DNA of 64,000 nucleotides from Propionimicrobium sp. PCR01-08-3 (lineage in GTDB: Bacteria > Actinomycetota > Actinomycetes > Propionibacteriales > Propionibacteriaceae). The stretch lies in assembly GCF_030286045.1 (NCBI RefSeq), contig NZ_CP127390.1, forward strand, positions 1,550,001-1,614,000, in the 5' to 3' direction. The position numbers and the translations under genes were made by a program. Of the stretch, positions 43,535 to 51,846 are shown piece by piece (the first letter of the stretch is position 1; the number at the start of each line of letters is the position of its first letter). The notes under the pieces were generated by a model. That model saw only the letters and a program-made list of their open reading frames with translations. It was not told the DNA's origin and did no database searches.

Positions 43535-43575
43535 GCGTGGGGTGAGGGAGCTGCTCGCCGACCCTCACCCCACGC
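43535..43575 (-). terminator. Intra-operon hairpin between livK and livH
   Basis: GCGTGGGGTGAGGG (43535-43548) pairs perfectly with CCCTCACCCCACGC (43562-43575), 13-nt loop, no U-run. It probably stabilises the upstream binding-protein message and partly terminates, giving more receptor than permease. Confidence 0.7.
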
Positions 43576-43584
43576 AGTGCCTGA

Positions 43585-44742
43585 TTATGCAGCCTCAACC
43601 GCCGATGACGGAACACCGTCGGTCAAACCGATCACCAGTGCCGCCTTATCCGGGTCGTGGTTCTCGTTGATGCTGAAGGTTCCGGTAACGCCTTCGAAGT
43701 CGGTGGTCGACGCCATCGCATCTTTGACGGCCTCGCCACTCAGGTCACCGGCCCGGCCGATCGCGTCGGCAACGAAGTAGGCGGTGTCATAACCCAGCGC
43801 CGCGAAGGCATCGGGCTCGGCGTTGTACTTCTCCTGGAAGTTCTGGGTGAAGTCGGCAACCTTGGTGTTGCCCTCGTCCAGCGAGGAGTAGTGGTTCGTG
43901 TAGTACACGTCGTTCAGCGCATCGGCGCCGGCCAGTTGCAGCAAGGTCGGAGACTCGTATCCGTCACCACCGAGGATGGGTGCGGTGATACCGAGCTCAC
44001 GGGCCTGCTTGATGATCAGGCCGACCTCGTTGTAGTAGCCGGGCAGGTAGATGGCGTCGAAGCTCTGACCCTTGATACGGGTCAGGATCGCCTGAAAGTC
44101 GGTGTCACCGGCAACGTAGCCCTCTTCACCAACGACGCTGCCGCCATTTTCCTGCAGCTGGTTCGTGAAGTTCTCGGCCAGGCCCTTGGCGTAGTCGGAA
44201 GACGTGTCCTTGATGACGACCGCGTTGGTCACGTCCAATTCGTTGGACGCGAAGTTGGCCATCGCGGTGCCTTGGAAGTTGTCGGAGAAGCAGGTACGGA
44301 AGGCGTACTCCTGCACCTGGCCATTGCTGACGGTGGTGTCCTCGGCGGTGGCCGAACCGGAAACAACCGGGATCTCGTTCTGGTTGGCGACGGGAATGGT
44401 GGCCTTGAACGAACCCGAGGTGGCCGGGCCGATGACCGTGACGACCTTGTCCTGGGTCATCAGCTTGGTTGCCAGGGTCGTTGCCTCGGCGGGCTCGGAC
44501 TTGGTGTCGTACTTGACCATCTCAACCTGCTTGCCGTTGATACCGCCGGCAGCGTTGATCTCTTCGAATGCCATCTCGACACCCTTGACGCTGGCGTCAC
44601 CGTAGGTCGCAACATTGCCCGAAAGCTCGTAGTTGACACCGACTTTGACGACATCGCTATCTGCACCATCGGAGCCGCCACAACCGGCCAGCAACGACAG
44701 CGACAGAGTCGCAGCCGCGACCGCGGCCAGACTGCGCTTCAT
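43585..44742 (-). CDS. livK: Branched-chain amino acid-binding lipoprotein LivK
   Basis: 385 residues with a lipoprotein signal: MKRSLAAVAAATLSLSLLAGC, lipobox Leu-Ala-Gly-Cys21, then GGSDGADSD. The mature part has VGVNYELSGNVATYGDASVKGVEMAFEEINAAGGINGKQ, VVTVIGPATSGSFKATIPVA and YLPGYYNEVGLIIKQARELGI, typical of LivJ/LivK receptors. First gene of a six-gene operon livK-H-M-G-F-CBS/ACT; AGAGG precedes the ATG. Confidence 0.92.
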   Translation of the reverse strand: MKRSLAAVAAATLSLSLLAGCGGSDGADSDVVKVGVNYELSGNVATYGDASVKGVEMAFEEINAAGGINGKQVEMVKYDTKSEPAEATTLATKLMTQDKVVTVIGPATSGSFKATIPVANQNEIPVVSGSATAEDTTVSNGQVQEYAFRTCFSDNFQGTAMANFASNELDVTNAVVIKDTSSDYAKGLAENFTNQLQENGGSVVGEEGYVAGDTDFQAILTRIKGQSFDAIYLPGYYNEVGLIIKQARELGITAPILGGDGYESPTLLQLAGADALNDVYYTNHYSSLDEGNTKVADFTQNFQEKYNAEPDAFAALGYDTAYFVADAIGRAGDLSGEAVKDAMASTTDFEGVTGTFSINENHDPDKAALVIGLTDGVPSSAVEAA

Positions 44743-44859
44743 AAAGAACCTCTTTCACAAAGTTTCTCGCCAGGGCCGAGTCTCTTGATCCGTCATGGAT
44801 ACGTTCATCAACAGATCCGCCCCAAGCATCGTGCATCGCACACTATTACTGCACCGTAG

Positions 44860-44889
44860 GTTATACGTGGTCGTCTCAGCCCGGACCAC
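44860..44889. promoter_or_regulatory. Promoter/operator region of the livK operon
   Basis: Minus strand TATAAC (44860-44865) lies next to an inverted repeat GTGGTC (44867-44872) / GACCAC (44884-44889) with an 11-bp spacer, about 120-145 bp before the livK start. A regulator bound here would lie at the -35 region. The regulator is not identified. Confidence 0.4.
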
Positions 44890-44948
44890 TCGATCGAAAT
44901 GTAACCGTAACAGGCGGTCGATCACGCTTCTGCTATCGGACGAGTAAC

Positions 44949-44981
44949 GGCCCGGCAGAGGACGTCTCCTGCTGCCGGGCC
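44949..44981. terminator. Hairpin terminator downstream of lpd
   Basis: GGCCCGGCAG (44949-44958) pairs with CTGCCGGGCC (44972-44981), extended inside by AGGA/TCCT. Located 46 bp past the lpd stop on the minus strand. Confidence 0.75.
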
Positions 44982-45026
44982 GCGTTGTCGACTGAGCACC
45001 CCGCGACGGGGATCAGCCGTGCCGGG

Positions 45027-46430
45027 TCACAGATTGATCATGTGACCGGCGGCGCCCTCGACGACTTCCTTCAAAGCCTCCGACAGGGTCGGGTGTGCGT
45101 GTACGACACGAGCAACTTCGTCCGCCGTCAGATCCCACTGCTGGGCCAGCTGAAGTTCCGGCAGCAATTCGGTGACATCCGGCCCGATCATGGTCAGGCC
45201 CAAGATCTCGTTGTACTGCGCCTCGACGATCAGCTTCACGAAACCGACCGCTTCGCCCAGCCCCCACGCCTTGCCGTTCGCGGAGAAGGGGAACTTCGCG
45301 ACCTTGATGTCGTAGCCGGCGTCCTTGGCCTGCTGTTCCGACAGACCGAAGGAGCCGATCTGCGGCTGGCAGTAAGTGGCACGTGGAATCATCGCGTAGT
45401 TGACCGGCATGGTCTCGACTCCGGCGATGGTCTCGGCCGCCACCACGCCTTGCGCCTCTGCGGCGTGGGCGAGCATCATCTTGGCGGTGACGTCACCGAT
45501 GGCGAAAATGCCCGGCACGCTGGTGCGGCAGTTGTCGTCGATTTCGATGGCGCCCCGCTCGGTGAGTTTCACGCCGGTCTTGTCGAGATCGTATCCGTCG
45601 ATGCGAGGGGCGAATCCCATGGCCTGGAGCATCTTGTCGGCCTTGAGCACCTGCTGCTCGCCACCTTTGGCGGGCTCGACGGTGACCTCGACACCCGAGC
45701 CGGTGTCGACCACGGACTTGACCGCGGTGCTGGTGAGCACCTTGATGCCGAGTTTGCGGTACGCCTTTGCCAGTTCGGCGCTGATTTCCTTGTCCTCGGT
45801 GGGGACCATCCGGTCCAAGAACTCGACGATGGTGACGTCGACCCCGTAGGCGTTCAACACGTAGCCGAACTCGGTCCCGATCGCGCCGGATCCGCCGATG
45901 ATGATGGACGACGGCAGCTGGTCGGCAAGGATCATTTCCTGGTAGGTGAGCACGTTGGCCGACTTCTGGGTGCCGGGCAGCAGTTTGGCGGTGGCACCGA
46001 CATCGATGATGCAGTTGTCAAAGGTGACGTTGTCGACCGAACCGTCGTCGGCGGTGACGGCGATGGTCTTCGCATCGACGAAGTTGCCCCAGCCGTGAAT
46101 CTCGGTAATCTTGTTCTTCTTCATCAAGAAATGAACACCGTTGACCATTCGGTCGGAGACTTGGCGGCTGCGGCTGAAAGCCTTGCCGAAATCGAACGAT
46201 ATGTTGTCGCCGGAGATACCGAAGGTGCTGCCATCGCGGAGCACGATGTTGGCGATCTCGGCGTTACGAAGCAGTGACTTCGTCGGAATGCAGCCGACGT
46301 TGAGACACACACCTCCCCACCATTGCTTCTCGATGACCGCAGTTTTCAGTCCAAGCTGAGCGGCGCGGATCGCGGCTACGTAGCCGCCAGGCCCGGCACC
46401 CAGCACGACGACGTCGAAATGTGAACTCAT
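45027..46430 (-). CDS. lpd: Dihydrolipoyl dehydrogenase (E3)
   Basis: FAD-dependent E3 of the 2-oxo-acid dehydrogenase complexes. 467 residues: FAD motif [20 protein letters not shown] (residues 8-27), redox disulfide in [16 protein letters not shown] (Cys41, Cys46), NAD motif [20 protein letters not shown], second FAD stretch [18 protein letters not shown], and the catalytic base in [21 protein letters not shown]. The WWGG before the redox centre resembles mycobacterial Lpd. Monocistronic here; E1/E2 genes are elsewhere. TAGACT 8 nt before ATG suggests a nearly leaderless transcript. Confidence 0.95.
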   Translation of the reverse strand: MSSHFDVVVLGAGPGGYVAAIRAAQLGLKTAVIEKQWWGGVCLNVGCIPTKSLLRNAEIANIVLRDGSTFGISGDNISFDFGKAFSRSRQVSDRMVNGVHFLMKKNKITEIHGWGNFVDAKTIAVTADDGSVDNVTFDNCIIDVGATAKLLPGTQKSANVLTYQEMILADQLPSSIIIGGSGAIGTEFGYVLNAYGVDVTIVEFLDRMVPTEDKEISAELAKAYRKLGIKVLTSTAVKSVVDTGSGVEVTVEPAKGGEQQVLKADKMLQAMGFAPRIDGYDLDKTGVKLTERGAIEIDDNCRTSVPGIFAIGDVTAKMMLAHAAEAQGVVAAETIAGVETMPVNYAMIPRATYCQPQIGSFGLSEQQAKDAGYDIKVAKFPFSANGKAWGLGEAVGFVKLIVEAQYNEILGLTMIGPDVTELLPELQLAQQWDLTADEVARVVHAHPTLSEALKEVVEGAAGHMINL

Positions 46431-46438
46431 GGCAGTTG

Positions 46439-46444
46439 AGTCTA
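46439..46444 (-). promoter_or_regulatory. -10 box of the lpd promoter
   Basis: Minus strand TAGACT, 8 nt (CAACTGCC), ATG at 46430; no ribosome-binding site, so initiation is probably leaderless. Confidence 0.6.
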
Positions 46445-46532
46445 TCGGTCATCGCCCGCGGCTGCCCGGCGAACCGATGTTGTATCGTCCGCCGAGAATG
46501 AACACCGGACACGCAGCCTTCTTGCAACGCAT

Positions 46533-46551
46533 CTCACATGTGAGTTACCCT
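46533..46551 (+). promoter_or_regulatory. Palindromic operator plus -10 box of the XRE-MurA gene
   Basis: Perfect 12-bp palindrome CTCACATGTGAG (46533-46544), one base, then TACCCT (46546-46551), 6 nt and the GTG start at 46558. The palindrome fills the spacer next to the -10, so a bound dimer would block the promoter. The encoded protein itself begins with a helix-turn-helix, making autorepression the simplest reading (inference). Confidence 0.65.
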
Positions 46552-46557
46552 CGCGGG

Positions 46558-48084
46558 GTGACTCAATTGACTACTGCGTCAAGCATCGGGCGGCTCGTAC
46601 GGGACGCGCGTAAACAGCGCGGCCTCACCCAAAACGAGCTCGCGTCGTTGCTGAGTACCAGCCAAAGTGCCATCCACCGCATCGAATCGGGCAATCAGAA
46701 TCTCTCCCTCGAGATGATCAATCGCATCGCCCAGGCCCTCGAATCACCGCTGATCGTGCCCGGTGGCCACAATGCGATGAATCTGTCCATCGTGGGAGAA
46801 CGCCCGCTTTCCGGATCGATCACGACCCGCTCGTCCAAGAACGCAGCGGTCGCGCTGCTGTGCGCCAGCCTGCTCAACCGCGGACGCACCCGGCTGCGCG
46901 GTATCGCTCATATCGAAGAGGTCAACCGGCTCATCGAGGTGCTGGAGAGCATCGGGGTCGAGGTGACCTGGTCCACCGACGAGACCGACCTGACGATCGT
47001 GCGTCCCGAGGTGCTCAATCTCGCCAATATGGACGCCGCGGCCGCCCGCCGGACCCGCAGCATCATCATGTTCTTGGGACCGCTGATGCATATCTCCGAT
47101 TCCTTCGAGCTGCCGTATGCGGGCGGCTGCCAGCTGGGAGCGCGCACGGTCGAACCGCATATGCAGGCCCTGCACGCATTCGGCCTCGACGTGGTGGCCA
47201 CCGAGGGCAGCTATCACGCCACCATGTCGCGTACCGTGCCTCAGCATTCGATCGTGCTGACCGAGCGCGGCGACACCGTCACCGAGAATGCCTTGATGGC
47301 CGCCGCCATGACGCCGGGCCAAACCGTGATCCGCAATGCCTCACCGAACTATATGGTGCAAGACCTCTGCGTCTTCTTGACGATGCTGGGCATCGAGATC
47401 GAAGGCATCGGCACGACCACCTTGCGGGTGCAGGGCCAATCCGAGATCAACAAGGATGTCACCTACACCATCTCGGAAGATCCGATCGAGGCCATGAGCC
47501 TGATCACCGCCGCGGTCGTCACCCATTCGGAGATGACGATCACGCGCTCCCCCATCGAATTCTTGGAGATCGAGCTCGCCATCTTGGAAGAGATGGGGCT
47601 GCAATTTCAGGTGAGTCCCGAATACCGGTCCGGTAACGGGTTCACCCGGTTGGTCGATATCACCGTGCAGCCTTCGGCGCTGCACGCTCATAAAGACAAG
47701 ATCCATCCGATGCCGTTCCCCGGCCTCAATATCGACAATCTGCCGTTCTTCGCGGTCATCGCCGCATGCGCGCAGGGGCAGACCCTCATTCACGACTGGG
47801 TTTACGAGAACCGGGCCATCCACCTGGTCGAGTTGAGCAAGCTGGGCGCCAACGTGCAGCTGCTCGACCCGCATCGGTTGAACGTCACCGGACCGACCGC
47901 CTGGCGGGCCCGCGAGATGGTCTCTCCCCCGGCCTTGCGGCCGGCGGTGTGCATCTTGCTGGCCATGTTGGCCGCACGCGGCGATTCGGTGCTGCGCGAC
48001 GTCTATGTGATCAATCGCGGCTACGAGGACCTACCGACCCGGCTCAACGCCCTGGGCGCCCAGATCACACCGTTCTACGACTAG
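46558..48084 (+). CDS. XRE helix-turn-helix fused to a MurA-like enolpyruvyl transferase
   Basis: 508 residues. N-terminal XRE domain (about 8-65): IGRLVRDARKQRGLTQNELASLLSTSQSAIHRIESGNQNLSLEMINRIAQAL. Residues about 75-508 are an EPSP-synthase-like MurA fold: SSKNAAVALLCASLL (the Lys-Asn pair is kept), the loop AGGCQLGARTVEPHMQAL with the catalytic-type Cys and Arg, and ENRAIHLVELSKLGA. The block holding the general acid-base Asp in MurA (FPTDxQAQ) reads FPGLNIDNLPFF, so activity is doubtful. It may be a UDP-sugar-sensing regulator of envelope synthesis or an altered enzyme. The GTG start follows a leaderless promoter with a palindrome. Confidence 0.85.
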   Translation: MTQLTTASSIGRLVRDARKQRGLTQNELASLLSTSQSAIHRIESGNQNLSLEMINRIAQALESPLIVPGGHNAMNLSIVGERPLSGSITTRSSKNAAVALLCASLLNRGRTRLRGIAHIEEVNRLIEVLESIGVEVTWSTDETDLTIVRPEVLNLANMDAAAARRTRSIIMFLGPLMHISDSFELPYAGGCQLGARTVEPHMQALHAFGLDVVATEGSYHATMSRTVPQHSIVLTERGDTVTENALMAAAMTPGQTVIRNASPNYMVQDLCVFLTMLGIEIEGIGTTTLRVQGQSEINKDVTYTISEDPIEAMSLITAAVVTHSEMTITRSPIEFLEIELAILEEMGLQFQVSPEYRSGNGFTRLVDITVQPSALHAHKDKIHPMPFPGLNIDNLPFFAVIAACAQGQTLIHDWVYENRAIHLVELSKLGANVQLLDPHRLNVTGPTAWRAREMVSPPALRPAVCILLAMLAARGDSVLRDVYVINRGYEDLPTRLNALGAQITPFYD

Positions 48085-48121
48085 AGACATCTGCTGCTCT
48101 ACGACCAGAGGCATCTGCCGC
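48074..48121 (+). repeat. Imperfect 24-bp tandem duplication across the stop codon of the XRE-MurA gene
   Basis: Units 48074-48097 and 48098-48121 differ at three of 24 bases. Unit 1 contains the stop TAG (48082-48084); unit 2 has CAG at the same place, and the frame then stays open for about 30 more codons to a TAA. Confidence 0.85.
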
Positions 48122-48200
48122 CGGTGAGCTGCGGGTTGCGGATTGCAGGTCGCCGAAAAGCGCAGCTCTGGTTTCGGTTTGCGCCGGCACCCGCCACGCA

Positions 48201-49055
48201 CTAAGCGATTTGCTCGGCCTCAAATCGGTGGCTCGGCGCGACCATCTCGTCTTGAGCCTGGACGAGCGCGAGTTCGCGGCGTCCGAGCTCATTGGTGCGC
48301 TTGAGCACCGAGTACACCGCAGAGGCGACCGACGAGAGGGCCTCCCCCAGCGATTCGCCGTTCAGTAGGCTCGCCAAGAACAAGGAGCTGGTCAGATCTC
48401 CCGAACCGGTGAACTTCTGGTCGATCATCGGCGTGACGACCTGCCAGGTTTGGGAACCGTTCTGAGCGACCATCCGCATACCGTCGACATCGTCGTCGAA
48501 GCCGACCACCGAGGTCACCAGCACTGTTTCGGGGCCGCGTTCGCGCAGCTTCGCCACGGCGTCCAACACGTCGGTGAATGTCGAGGGCGCGCAGTCGGTG
48601 AGGTACTCCAGTTCAAAGAGGTTCGGGGTCATCACGGTGGCCTCGGCGACCACGCGCTCGCGCATGAACTCGGGGATGCCGGCGGCCGCATAGAAGCCGA
48701 GATCGGCATCGCCCATCACCGGGTCGCAGCAGTAGATCGCCTCCGGGTTGCGTTCCCGGGTCAACCGGACAGCGTCCAAGATGGCCTTGCCCATGTCCGG
48801 CGCACCCTGGTAGCCGGATAGCACCGCGTCCACCCGAGCGAGTACGCCCCGCTCGTCCACGCCCTTGACGACATCGGTGACCTGCTCGATGGTCATTATC
48901 GGGCCGCGCCAAGTGCCGTAGTCGGTGTTGTTGGAGAAGTTCACGGTATCGACCGGCCAGACGTCTATCCCGGCTCGCCGCAGCGCGAATGCCGCACAAG
49001 AATTGCCGACGAATCCGTAGGCGACGGCCGACTGGATGGATAACACTTCAGGCAC
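48201..49055 (-). CDS. pdxY: Pyridoxal kinase PdxY
   Basis: Ribokinase-fold enzyme making pyridoxal 5'-phosphate in B6 salvage. 284 residues: SIQSAVAYGFVGNSCAAFALRRAGIDVWPVDTVNFSNNTDYG at the N-terminus (substrate side), VLSGYQGAPDMGKAIL, YCCDPVMGDADLGFYAA, TPNLFELEYLTD, and the ATP/anion-hole GSGDLTSSLFLA. The GTG at 49055 gives the E. coli length and follows TAAGCT by 7 nt (leaderless). A much longer frame upstream is not family-like. Confidence 0.9.
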   Translation of the reverse strand: MPEVLSIQSAVAYGFVGNSCAAFALRRAGIDVWPVDTVNFSNNTDYGTWRGPIMTIEQVTDVVKGVDERGVLARVDAVLSGYQGAPDMGKAILDAVRLTRERNPEAIYCCDPVMGDADLGFYAAAGIPEFMRERVVAEATVMTPNLFELEYLTDCAPSTFTDVLDAVAKLRERGPETVLVTSVVGFDDDVDGMRMVAQNGSQTWQVVTPMIDQKFTGSGDLTSSLFLASLLNGESLGEALSSVASAVYSVLKRTNELGRRELALVQAQDEMVAPSHRFEAEQIA

Positions 49056-49062
49056 GCGCCAT

Positions 49063-49068
49063 AGCTTA
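49063..49068 (-). promoter_or_regulatory. -10 box of a leaderless promoter (pdxY)
   Basis: Minus strand TAAGCT, 7 nt (ATGGCGC), GTG at 49055. The ATG inside the spacer is out of frame. Confidence 0.55.
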
Positions 49069-49160
49069 GACCGCATCGCCGGGCCGGCGGCGTCGGCGCA
49101 AAGCAATCGACCGATACCTCTCAATTCAGCTTCCCGAATTCGCTGTGGCAAAGTGGATGC

Positions 49161-49631
49161 ATGGGGCAGATCGACTGTTTGCCTCCGTCGCTGAGAGTGG
49201 GCGGGGCCACCCGGCTGGACTACGAGCGTCCGGATCGGCTGAGGTGGCGAGCACGTCTCAAAGCTCACCCGGCAGGACGACGCTGGTTTCGGATCGGCGT
49301 GGCCGTTTTCGGTTTCGCCCTGATCGTCGCCGCCCCTTTGACCGGCTGGATTCCGGGCCCCGGTGGTATCCCGTTGTTCCTCGCAGGGCTGGCCGTACTG
49401 TCCAGCGAATTTCTGTGGGCGAAGTCCATCAATGCCTGGTTGTTGCGTTACGTGCGTGTCTACCTCAACTGGCACGTCAACCAACAGCGGCTGTTCTGGG
49501 TCGGATTCTTCGCCATCCTGGGCGTCATCTGGTGGATCTGGATGGCGATCACGGGGGTTCCCGGATGGCTGCCCGAGTGGGCGGCCAATGTGCTTGCACA
49601 CCTGCCCGGCGTCGATCATCGCCCTGCCTGA
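49161..49631 (+). CDS. PGPGW-type transmembrane protein (TIGR02611-like)
   Basis: 156-residue membrane protein, three or four helices. The family motif is in LTGWIPGPGGIPLFLAGLAVLSSEF (residues about 60-84; the usual PGPGW Trp lies just before), after a cytosolic basic segment (RLRWRARLKAHPAGRRWFRIG). Two more helices follow (LFWVGFFAILGVIWWIWMAI and a short amphipathic end). Function unknown. Six bases before the ATG is CAAAGT, similar to the TAAAGT box of the PIG-L gene. Confidence 0.78.
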   Translation: MGQIDCLPPSLRVGGATRLDYERPDRLRWRARLKAHPAGRRWFRIGVAVFGFALIVAAPLTGWIPGPGGIPLFLAGLAVLSSEFLWAKSINAWLLRYVRVYLNWHVNQQRLFWVGFFAILGVIWWIWMAITGVPGWLPEWAANVLAHLPGVDHRPA

Positions 49632-49655
49632 CCGAGGCTTGGTTTACGGTCGGCC

Positions 49656-49661
49656 TAAACT
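49656..49661 (+). promoter_or_regulatory. -10 box of a leaderless promoter (GDPD gene)
   Basis: TAAACT, 7 nt (TGCCGAC), GTG at 49669; supports that start over the longer open frame. Confidence 0.65.
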
Positions 49662-49668
49662 TGCCGAC

Positions 49669-50457
49669 GTGAATCGTCCGGCCGCGTGCTACCCATACTT
49701 CAGCGAACCTTTCGCAGCGATGGCGCATCGGGGTGGCTATCTCGACCCGAGCGATGCCGGTCGAGAGAACAGCCTCTATGCGTTCGGACGCGCGGTCGAT
49801 CTCGGCTACCGCTACCTCGAAACCGACGTGCACGTCACCGCCGACGGCCACCTCGTCGCTTTCCACGACCAGGTTCTCGACCGGGTCACCGATGCGAACG
49901 GCGTACTCGCCGAACTGAGTTTTGCGGCGGTGCGCGAAGCACGCATCGCAGGCGTGGACCAGATACCGACCTTGGACGAGGTGCTCGAATCTTTCCCGGA
50001 CGTCCGCATCAACATCGACATCAAGGCCCCGGGTGCCACCACCGCACTGGTCAGGGTGCTGCAGCGCCACCGCGCGCAGCACAGGGTGTGCGTGTCTTCT
50101 TTCAGTCGGCAGCGGTTGAGCAAATTCCGCAGCCTGCTGCCCGAGGTGGCTACCGGGATGACCGTGCCCGCGGTTGCTTTCAGCGCGTACGTTCCGTTGC
50201 TTCCGCGCCTTATCCGGCCCAGCGGGCAGGTCTTTCAGATTCCGGTGGCCCAAGATGTGAAGGGCCACCGCGTACGGGTGCTCACTGCGCAGCTGTTGCG
50301 CACCGCACACAAGCTGGGCGCACGCGTCCATGTCTGGACGATCAACGATCCCGGCGAGATGGGCCGGCTGATGGATCTGGGCGTCGACGGAATCATCAGC
50401 GACAGGATCGGGTTGCTTCAAGAGGTAGCCAGAAGCCACCAACTATGGGCAGACTGA
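49669..50457 (+). CDS. Glycerophosphodiester phosphodiesterase
   Basis: Hydrolyses glycerophosphodiesters to glycerol-3-phosphate and an alcohol. 262 residues, TIM barrel: AHRGGYLDPSDAGRENSLYAFGRAVDLGYRYLETDVHVTADGHLVAFHD carries the catalytic His17-Arg and the metal ligands Glu-x-Asp and His; later NIDIKAP, SSFSRQRLSKF, and VHVWTINDPGEM with LGVDGIISDRIGLL. No signal peptide, so cytosolic (UgpQ-like). The leaderless GTG start gives the correct N-terminus. Confidence 0.9.
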   Translation: MNRPAACYPYFSEPFAAMAHRGGYLDPSDAGRENSLYAFGRAVDLGYRYLETDVHVTADGHLVAFHDQVLDRVTDANGVLAELSFAAVREARIAGVDQIPTLDEVLESFPDVRINIDIKAPGATTALVRVLQRHRAQHRVCVSSFSRQRLSKFRSLLPEVATGMTVPAVAFSAYVPLLPRLIRPSGQVFQIPVAQDVKGHRVRVLTAQLLRTAHKLGARVHVWTINDPGEMGRLMDLGVDGIISDRIGLLQEVARSHQLWAD

Positions 50458-50557
50458 AGGTAGGCCCGATTGGGGATGGGCCTGCGACAAGGGAAGAAGT
50501 ACGGCACTTTGGTTGTTGTATACCGTGTTGAGGTAAAGCGAAGGGAGGCTGGTCTGG

Positions 50558-50896
50558 ATGGCTGATCGTGCATTGCGTGGAATGGGTCTGGGGGCCAAGA
50601 GCTTTGAGGACGAAGAAGGCATCGATTTTGCCGGCCGTCGCGTTCTGGGATTCGACTGCCCCAATCATCATCACTTCGATGTGACGTTTTCGGTGGAAGC
50701 GGATCTTCCGGCCGAGTGGGAATGCCCGAGGTGTGGCGCTATCGCCGCCCGCAGCGATGGCACTCCACCCGACGAGAAGAATGAGAAGCCGCCGCGTACC
50801 CACTGGGATATGTTGCTGGAGCGCCGGTCTATCTCTGAATTGGAGGAGTTGCTCGCCGAGCGGCTCGAGGAGGTCCGAAAGGCCCCCCACTACTGA
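50558..50896 (+). CDS. rbpA: RNA polymerase-binding protein RbpA
   Basis: Actinobacterial factor that binds RNA polymerase and the principal sigma factor and stabilises open complexes. 112 residues: MADRALRGMGLGAKSFEDE (N-terminal tail), zinc-ribbon-like core FDCPNHHHFDVTFSVEADLPAEWECPRCG with Cys-x-x-His and Cys-x-x-Cys ligands, basic linker ending in PPRTHWDMLLERRS, and the sigma-binding helix ISELEELLAERLEEVRK. Full length. GGGAGG ten bases before ATG; followed by a strong terminator. Confidence 0.95.
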   Translation: MADRALRGMGLGAKSFEDEEGIDFAGRRVLGFDCPNHHHFDVTFSVEADLPAEWECPRCGAIAARSDGTPPDEKNEKPPRTHWDMLLERRSISELEELLAERLEEVRKAPHY

Positions 50897-50933
50897 GTTT
50901 CTGCTAGCTGTGCCGCGCGAGCGGTGAACAGCG

Positions 50934-50973
50934 AGAGGGCCCGGATCAACGCCATTGTTGGTTCGGGCCCTCT
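50934..50973. terminator. Bidirectional terminator between rbpA and the Ppm gene
   Basis: AGAGGGCCCG (50934-50943) pairs with CGGGCCCTCT (50964-50973), continued inside by CAAC/GTTG. Lies between the convergent ends at 50896 and 50990. Confidence 0.85.
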
Positions 50974-50989
50974 GAGGTTCTGCTATCTG

Positions 50990-51787
50990 CTACTCACCTC
51001 GCGAGTCGAATTTCTGGAAGTTTGCCGCCGCCTTCCGGCCCAATTCCTTGACTTGAGCGGTCCGCTTTTGCACTCCCCATTTGCCGGTGCGGATCAATGC
51101 CTCCTTGATGATCGATCCGCTCATCTTCGATTCACCGAACTCCCGGTCCGGGAAGTAGATCGGCACCTCGCCCACCGTGCCGCCGGCGTCGATCACCCGG
51201 CGGGTCATGTCGACCTGGAAGGTGTATCCCACCGAAGCGACATCGTCCAGGTTGATTTCGCGGAGAATCGAGGCACGGAAGGCATTGAACCCGCCTGTCG
51301 CATCGCGCACCGGAATATCCATGGCGACCTGAATCCAGATATTGGCCAGCCGACTCAGCATTTCGCGGGACTTCGTCTGATCAGTCGAGCCGCCACGCAT
51401 CCACCGTGAACCCTTCACCATGTCCAGGTCGTGGTCACGCATCGCCTGCAGCATTGATGGCAGCAGCTCTGGTTGGTGGGAGCCGTCCGCGTCCATTTCG
51501 ACCAGTACGTCGAAACCGCGCTCCAGGCCCCAATCGAACCCGGCCAGATAGGCGGCGGCCAGGCCGGCCTTCCCCGCCCGGTGCATGACGAAAATATGGT
51601 CATCCTGAGCGGCCATCCGATCGGCTATCGCGCCGGTACCGTCGGGCGAGGCATCGTCGGCGATCAGACTGTAGGCATGGGGGCAAGCAGCCCGCAGCCT
51701 GCCGATGATCGATTCGATATTGTCGGCCTCGTTATACGTCGGTGTAACGACGAGGACGTGGTCGAGAGACTGGGTACGCTGCGCCAT
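50990..51787 (-). CDS. Polyprenol-phosphate mannose synthase (Ppm1/DPM type)
   Basis: GT2 enzyme that forms polyprenyl-phosphate-mannose, the donor for extracytoplasmic mannosylation of lipoglycans and proteins. 265 residues: VVTPTYNEADNIESII, ADDASPDGTGAIAD, KAGLAAAYLAGFDWGL, the metal-binding DADGSHQPE (DxD) and DREFGESKMSG near the C-terminus. Lacks the fused apolipoprotein N-acyltransferase domain of M. tuberculosis Ppm1 and the membrane helices of some DPMs. ATG 51787 follows TAGACT by 7 nt (leaderless), so the longer frame to 51868 is rejected. Confidence 0.9.
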   Translation of the reverse strand: MAQRTQSLDHVLVVTPTYNEADNIESIIGRLRAACPHAYSLIADDASPDGTGAIADRMAAQDDHIFVMHRAGKAGLAAAYLAGFDWGLERGFDVLVEMDADGSHQPELLPSMLQAMRDHDLDMVKGSRWMRGGSTDQTKSREMLSRLANIWIQVAMDIPVRDATGGFNAFRASILREINLDDVASVGYTFQVDMTRRVIDAGGTVGEVPIYFPDREFGESKMSGSIIKEALIRTGKWGVQKRTAQVKELGRKAAANFQKFDSRGE

Positions 51788-51794
51788 GTACGGC

Positions 51795-51800
51795 AGTCTA
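51795..51800 (-). promoter_or_regulatory. -10 box of a leaderless promoter (Ppm gene)
   Basis: Minus strand TAGACT, 7 nt (GCCGTAC), ATG at 51787. Confidence 0.65.
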
Positions 51801-51846
51801 GCCACACCTGCTTTGGCCCGTCTCGCGGACCCTGTGATGCGATCTG

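Noticed and set aside
49056-49619. N-terminal extension of the pyridoxal kinase frame
   Set aside because: Not PdxY-like, overlaps the PGPGW gene antisense, and the leaderless GTG start at 49055 gives the normal length.
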